DNA of 64,000 bases from Acetivibrio cellulolyticus CD2 (lineage in GTDB: Bacteria > Bacillota > Clostridia > Acetivibrionales > Acetivibrionaceae): the NCBI RefSeq assembly GCF_000179595.2, contig NZ_JH556653.1, positions 856,532 to 920,531 of the forward strand. Direction: 5' to 3'. Position 1 is the first letter of the stretch. Every line of letters starts with the position of its first letter. The position numbers were made by a program, and so were the translations under genes. Under the pieces are notes generated by a model. It was not told the DNA's origin and did no database searches. It saw only the letters and a list, made by a program, of their open reading frames with translations. Positions 60,730 through 64,000 of this stretch are shown one piece after another.

Positions 60730-61752
60730 TCAATTTAATTTTTCTCGTATCATTTCGGCCCTTCTAATATCCCTTTCATCAGGACTTAAAGTTTTGGCGA
60801 AACTCATCTGCAAATTCGCCGGCTGAATCTTAAGAAGTATCTCGTTAAGCTTACTTACTTCTATGTCTTTAATTATTCCCATATCTACGCCAAGTCTAAC
60901 ATCAGAAATTAATTTAAAGCTCTCTTCCGAAGAAATAATTCTCGCGTTAGATAGTGTGCCTAAAGACCGGTAAATTTTATCTTCAAACCTGAAAGGATTT
61001 TGCTTGTACAACTCCGACCTTAATATCCTTTCCTGATTAATAATCTGGTTTCCAATATTCATGATATTATTTATAATCTCTTCTTCAGATTGCCCTAATG
61101 TGATCTGATTAGATATCTGAAATAAATTACCGGAAGCCTCACTGTTTTCTCCATAAATCCCTCTAACTGCTATACCAAGCTTGCCGCAAATCTCCAACAT
61201 CCCTTTTATATAACCTGTCATTGTAAGTGCCGGAAGATGCAACATTGCTGACGCTCTAATACCCGTTCCCACATTTGTCGGGCAACAAGTCAGATAACCA
61301 TACTTCTCACTGAATGAGTAATCTATATTTTCCTCAAGCAAACTATCTATTCTATTACAAAGTTCCCAAGCCTTATCAAGCTGCAGGCCTGAAAACAGAC
61401 ATTGAATTCTAAGGTGATCTTCTTCATTTATCATAATACTTATCTTTTCATCACTGCTGATTATTGCAGCACTTTCAGTTCTTCCTCCAGCAAGGTTTGG
61501 ACTTATAAGATGCTTTTCCACCAGAACCTGTTTGTCAATAGGGTTCATCTTCTGCATATCTTTAAATTCAAAATCGCTAGTTGCAGTGCTGCTATTAAAA
61601 ATAGCATCCTTCACTTTTTCTATTACTTTTTCTCCCTCCTCCCTATTCATCTTAAAAGGAAAAGGAATGTCCTTAAAATTACGTGCCAATCGCACTCTAC
61701 TGCTCATAACTACATCCGATTCAGGTCCCTTTTCATAATACCAACCTTCCAT
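60730..61752 (-). CDS. mcsB: Protein arginine kinase McsB
   Basis: The 340-residue protein starts at ATG after GGAGGTGG. It is of the ATP:guanido phosphotransferase family, with SSRVRLARNFKDIPFPF near the N-terminus and the catalytic TCCPTNVGTGIRASAMLH near 160-175. McsB phosphorylates arginines to mark proteins for ClpCP and inactivates CtsR under stress. Its partner McsA is encoded 27 bases upstream. Confidence 0.97.
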   Translation of the reverse strand: MEGWYYEKGPESDVVMSSRVRLARNFKDIPFPFKMNREEGEKVIEKVKDAIFNSSTATSDFEFKDMQKMNPIDKQVLVEKHLISPNLAGGRTESAAIISSDEKISIMINEEDHLRIQCLFSGLQLDKAWELCNRIDSLLEENIDYSFSEKYGYLTCCPTNVGTGIRASAMLHLPALTMTGYIKGMLEICGKLGIAVRGIYGENSEASGNLFQISNQITLGQSEEEIINNIMNIGNQIINQERILRSELYKQNPFRFEDKIYRSLGTLSNARIISSEESFKLISDVRLGVDMGIIKDIEVSKLNEILLKIQPANLQMSFAKTLSPDERDIRRAEMIREKLN

Positions 61753-61779
61753 AAGTCCACCTCCAAATCCTGCTTCAAA

Positions 61780-62274
61780 CTATGATGCACTGCTTTCCAA
61801 TGCTCTAATCTTATCCCTTATTTCCGCCGCCTTTTCATACTCTTCACTTTTTACTGCCTTATCCAGCTGCTCCTTCAAAGAATCTATTTCCTTTGAGACT
61901 TTAACAGTCTCATAAACCTTTTTGGGCACCTTTCCATGATATTGAAGATTTCCATGTAATCTTTTCAAAATCGGCATTAACTTATCTCCGTAAACCTGAT
62001 AACAGTTTTCACAACCAAGCTTGCCTATCTTTTTAAATTCTTCGTAACTCATTCCGCATTTATCGCATACAAGTTGCTGTTCTGCAACTGATGGTCTTAC
62101 CGGGAAGCCAATCAGTCCTGAGAAAAAGTCGTTAACACTAAGCGGAGATCCAATTATTATCTTTCCTTCATCCCTAGCGCATTGTTCGCAAAGATAAATT
62201 ACATTTTTAGCGTTGTTTATAACTTGTGTAACTTGTATATTGGCGACCCTCTTTTGACAATTCTGGCACAACAT
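61780..62274 (-). CDS. mcsA: McsA, activator of McsB, with zinc-binding CxxC pairs and UVR motif
   Basis: The ATG at 62274 is eight bases after AAAGGAG; six codons upstream are excluded. The 164-residue protein has four CxxC pairs (MLCQNCQKR, YLCEQCARD, LVCDKCGMS, LGCENCYQV) and a C-terminal UVR motif (KSEEYEKAAEIRDKIRAL). McsA binds zinc and other metals and is needed for McsB kinase activity. It follows ctsR after 183 bases. Confidence 0.95.
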   Translation of the reverse strand: MLCQNCQKRVANIQVTQVINNAKNVIYLCEQCARDEGKIIIGSPLSVNDFFSGLIGFPVRPSVAEQQLVCDKCGMSYEEFKKIGKLGCENCYQVYGDKLMPILKRLHGNLQYHGKVPKKVYETVKVSKEIDSLKEQLDKAVKSEEYEKAAEIRDKIRALESSAS

Positions 62275-62457
62275 ATGCCTCACTCCTTTCACAGGACTTC
62301 CTAGCGCTTTTTAACATTACTAATATCTAATAAAGTTTATTTACCAATCCGCTTAATAATACCACCAGACTAAATGAATGCTCCCGCTCTTTGCATGACA
62401 ATTTGCCATCAAGTAAGCCTTATGCTAAAAAGCATTGGAAGTTATATTTCATCTTTC

Positions 62458-62919
62458 CTAAACCAACAGACTGACCAACATATTTTTCAATATACTTGCT
62501 CTTATATTTCCTCTATGCTCCACAGGCACAAGTGACAATGCCTTGTCACTTGTAGCCGCTTTCAGAAGCAATCCATCCCTTTCGGAAATAACGCTATAGT
62601 CTACGAAATTGTTTATAAATACCAGTGCTGACTGTTGTGAGATATTGTCTCCCATTGAATTGATAATGTGCATAAGATAATTCTTACCTTTATGCTCTAT
62701 ACTAACCCTTCTAATACTTATATGCCCGCCACCGCCACGTCTGCTCTCAACATAATAACCTCTTTCGGTGGTAAACCTGGTATCTATAACATAATTAATC
62801 TGAGAAGGTACACAATTAAACTGGTTGGCAAGCTCGTTTCTCTGAATTTCAATAGTCCCATCAGTGTCACTGATTAACTGTTTTATAAAAGATTCTATTA
62901 AGTCACTAAGTTTTGCCAT
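62458..62919 (-). CDS. ctsR: Transcriptional repressor CtsR
   Basis: The ATG at 62919 is six bases after AAGGTG; 30 upstream codons would cross the promoter and are excluded. The 153-residue protein starts MAKLSDLIESFIKQL and has the winged helix DNA-binding domain with RNELANQFNCVPSQINYVI and the conserved ESRRGGGGHISI wing (a glycine-rich loop that senses heat). The C-terminal domain carries the McsB-sensitive dimer part. It represses its own operon; a perfect CtsR box lies in its promoter. Confidence 0.97.
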   Translation of the reverse strand: MAKLSDLIESFIKQLISDTDGTIEIQRNELANQFNCVPSQINYVIDTRFTTERGYYVESRRGGGGHISIRRVSIEHKGKNYLMHIINSMGDNISQQSALVFINNFVDYSVISERDGLLLKAATSDKALSLVPVEHRGNIRASILKNMLVSLLV

Positions 62920-62941
62920 GTGCATCACCTTCCGCATTGAT

Positions 62942-62996
62942 TTTGACTTTCTTTGACTTTCAATAATATTATAAAATATTTCCTTCCTGTCTTCAA
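62942..62996 (-). promoter_or_regulatory. Sigma-A promoter and CtsR operator of the clpC operon
   Basis: On the minus strand TTGAAG (62996-62991) and TATAAT (62973-62968) are separated by 17 bases. Nine bases further on lies AGTCAAAGAAAGTCAAA (62958-62942), an exact tandem heptad of the CtsR box type (RGTCAAA-NAN-RGTCAAA). The operator covers the start point, so CtsR should block transcription. Confidence 0.92.
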
Positions 62997-63078
62997 CAAG
63001 GCAAAACACAAAAAATAGCTAAAAATATCCGAATAATTAAAATATATCACTCTTATTAATAATTATTTAGCCAAACTT

Positions 63079-63276
63079 CTAATTGCTTTTCTTATTGTCT
63101 TTCTTAACTTTATCATCTGGAGATACTTCCTCAGTAACCTCGGCTAAATATCTTGCCCTATTCCGTTGTCTATCAGGTGTCATCCATTGGTCAAATGATG
63201 ATATAAACTCACCATACATTGTTACATCTTCAATTCTTTCATCTTTGATATTAGTTTTATTGTTTTTATTTGCCAT
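63079..63276 (-). CDS. Small hydrophilic protein, 65 residues, with sequestered ribosome site
   Basis: The ATG at 63276 follows GAGGAG, which is the 3' arm of an 18-bp hairpin. The product (MANKNNKTNIKDERIEDVTM ... WMTPDRQRNRARYLAEV) is charged, with an acidic then basic tail (KVKKDNKKSN). It has no signal peptide or membrane segment and the family is not recognised. It lies 26 bases beyond the end of the hairpin downstream of an acyltransferase gene and 160 bases upstream of the ctsR start, so it may be the tail of the former's transcript. Confidence 0.7.
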   Translation of the reverse strand: MANKNNKTNIKDERIEDVTMYGEFISSFDQWMTPDRQRNRARYLAEVTEEVSPDDKVKKDNKKSN

Positions 63277-63280
63277 AATT

Positions 63281-63335
63281 AAATACACTCCTCTGAAATA
63301 AATATTTAATTTATTTTTTTCAGAGGAGTGTATTT
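63281..63335 (-). promoter_or_regulatory. 18-bp perfect hairpin that buries the ribosome site of the 65-residue gene
   Basis: On the minus strand AAATACACTCCTCTGAAA (63335-63318) is followed after 19 bases by its exact complement (63298-63281), which contains the GAGGAG of the small gene's ribosome site four bases before the ATG. In RNA the site would be fully paired. Similar arrangements are seen in RNA thermometers and translational attenuators; it might also be the terminator of the upstream gene, though a T run is lacking. Confidence 0.6.
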
Positions 63336-63360
63336 GTATACTGAAACTTTTTGAAAGCAA

Positions 63361-64000
63361 TTATTTGGGAATATTCATAATAATTCCAAGTACGGCCAAT
63401 ATTACAGGCTGATGTATAATATATACATATAGCGAATTTCTTCCAATGAAATTTACAAATCTACTTTTGATGGTAAATGGAAAAATACTTTTCTTCTCTT
63501 TATAAAGTATCCTGCTCAAACCCATTCCCAATAAAAATGCCCACGCATAAGGAAAAATAGGATAATAATCCGAGGATGTAAACTCAGAATTGTACAATCC
63601 GAACATACACAAATAATTATTGGTAACTTTAATGTTAGGCAGTATAGACGTTGTGGCAGCGATAACCGCTGTGGCAGCAATAACCGCACTTAAAACAAAC
63701 AGCCACGGAGTAGGAAGTTTCTTTAACAAAGGCGAAGCAATCATACAAACTCCAATAAAGTGCAAAATACCAAACACAATAAAAAACTCCGGATTAATCA
63801 AATAGGTTACAGCCGTTATTCCTAAAGCAATAGAAAAAACTAAAAATCCACGTTTAAGGCTGCTCCGGCTAAAAGCTGTACTGATACCTGAAACCATAAT
63901 AAATGAATTGCCGACTATTTTTACGATCACATCATTAATCCCACCATCATAATTAAGATTCATACCATAAAAACACTGCAGATCGAAAACCACGTGCAAA
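63361..64000 (-). CDS. Membrane acyltransferase, heparan-alpha-glucosaminide N-acetyltransferase-like (5' end missing)
   Basis: The visible C-terminal 212 residues contain about six membrane helices and the features of the DUF1624 family: NSFIMVSGISTAFSRSSLKRG, LINPEFFIVFGILHFIGVCMI, PIFPYAWAFLLGMGLSRIL and NFIGRNSLYVYIIHQPVIL. In the family the conserved His and Asn act in transmembrane transfer of an acetyl group. The gene runs past the window edge, so the N-terminus is not seen. It is followed by a hairpin and the 65-residue gene. Confidence 0.8.
   Translation of the reverse strand, partial: LHVVFDLQCFYGMNLNYDGGINDVIVKIVGNSFIMVSGISTAFSRSSLKRGFLVFSIALGITAVTYLINPEFFIVFGILHFIGVCMIASPLLKKLPTPWLFVLSAVIAATAVIAATTSILPNIKVTNNYLCMFGLYNSEFTSSDYYPIFPYAWAFLLGMGLSRILYKEKKSIFPFTIKSRFVNFIGRNSLYVYIIHQPVILAVLGIIMNIPK

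Noticed and set aside
1-64000. CRISPR arrays, tRNA and rRNA genes, insertion sequences, prophage
   Set aside because: No spaced direct repeats, no cloverleaf or rRNA segments and no transposase or phage proteins were seen anywhere in the window.

Overview
The window looks like a chromosomal segment of a low-GC, endospore-forming member of the Clostridia. Supporting markers are a SleB cortex hydrolase, the ctsR-mcsA-mcsB-clpC heat-shock operon, a radA-disA-carD-ispD block, SLH-anchored surface protein, a c-di-AMP riboswitch, RidA, UvsE, and strong AGGAGG-type ribosome sites with frequent TTG/GTG starts. The general style (SLH proteins, cytoplasmic GH15, large secreted repeat proteins) recalls the cellulolytic clostridia, but that placement is an inference. 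No rRNA, tRNA, CRISPR array or intact insertion sequence was seen.

Layout. 1-8.5 kb: two very large secreted proteins on the minus strand, one SLH-anchored with a vWA domain, one with a transglutaminase-like fold and a C-terminal end that looks like a polymorphic toxin, followed by the start of a possible immunity gene cut by the window edge. 9-11.5 kb: a thiol-redox operon (ccdA, tlpA-like, thioredoxin reductase-like) behind a promoter carrying two tandem ATACC-N7-GGTAT operator-like sites. 11.6-14.5 kb: a run of small plus-strand proteins, several with short hydrophobic segments, ending at sleB. 14.5-26 kb: housekeeping and accessory genes (tex, a response-regulator diguanylate cyclase, fruK, PrsW-type protease, uvsE with two tiny downstream genes, methyltransferase, flavoprotein, ridA). 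26-32 kb: a peptidoglycan-binding hydrolase-like protein under a c-di-AMP riboswitch, a nucleotidyltransferase fused to a degenerate phosphomannomutase-like domain, an RluA pseudouridine synthase and a CAP/SCP secreted protein. 32-43.5 kb: ispF, two tandem paralogous sensor kinases, an ABC-2 exporter, ispD, carD, a MazG-like small protein, disA and radA. 43.5-47 kb: GH15 hydrolase and a membrane glycosyltransferase.

47-56 kb is the most unusual part: an apparent biosynthetic locus with two condensation-domain-type acyltransferases, an APH-fold kinase, a hotdog thioesterase, a 76-residue protein matching only the N-terminus of one acyltransferase, a PaaK-type acyl-CoA ligase, and a tight ACP-ketosynthase III-SDR operon. 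I do not recognise its product. 56-64 kb: a DUF5693-type membrane protein, the clpC operon with a consensus promoter and CtsR box, a small gene whose ribosome site is buried in an 18-bp hairpin, and a truncated membrane acyltransferase.

Connections. DisA makes c-di-AMP and the riboswitch at 27.1 kb would sense it, linking DNA-integrity signalling (radA, disA) to a cell-wall protein in the same window. Two families of small interspersed repeats recur between genes: a 103-bp double-hairpin element (19.9 kb and 60.6 kb, with a diverged relative at 50.1 kb) and a short GAAAATATAACTT-centred motif that tends to sit just after stop codons.
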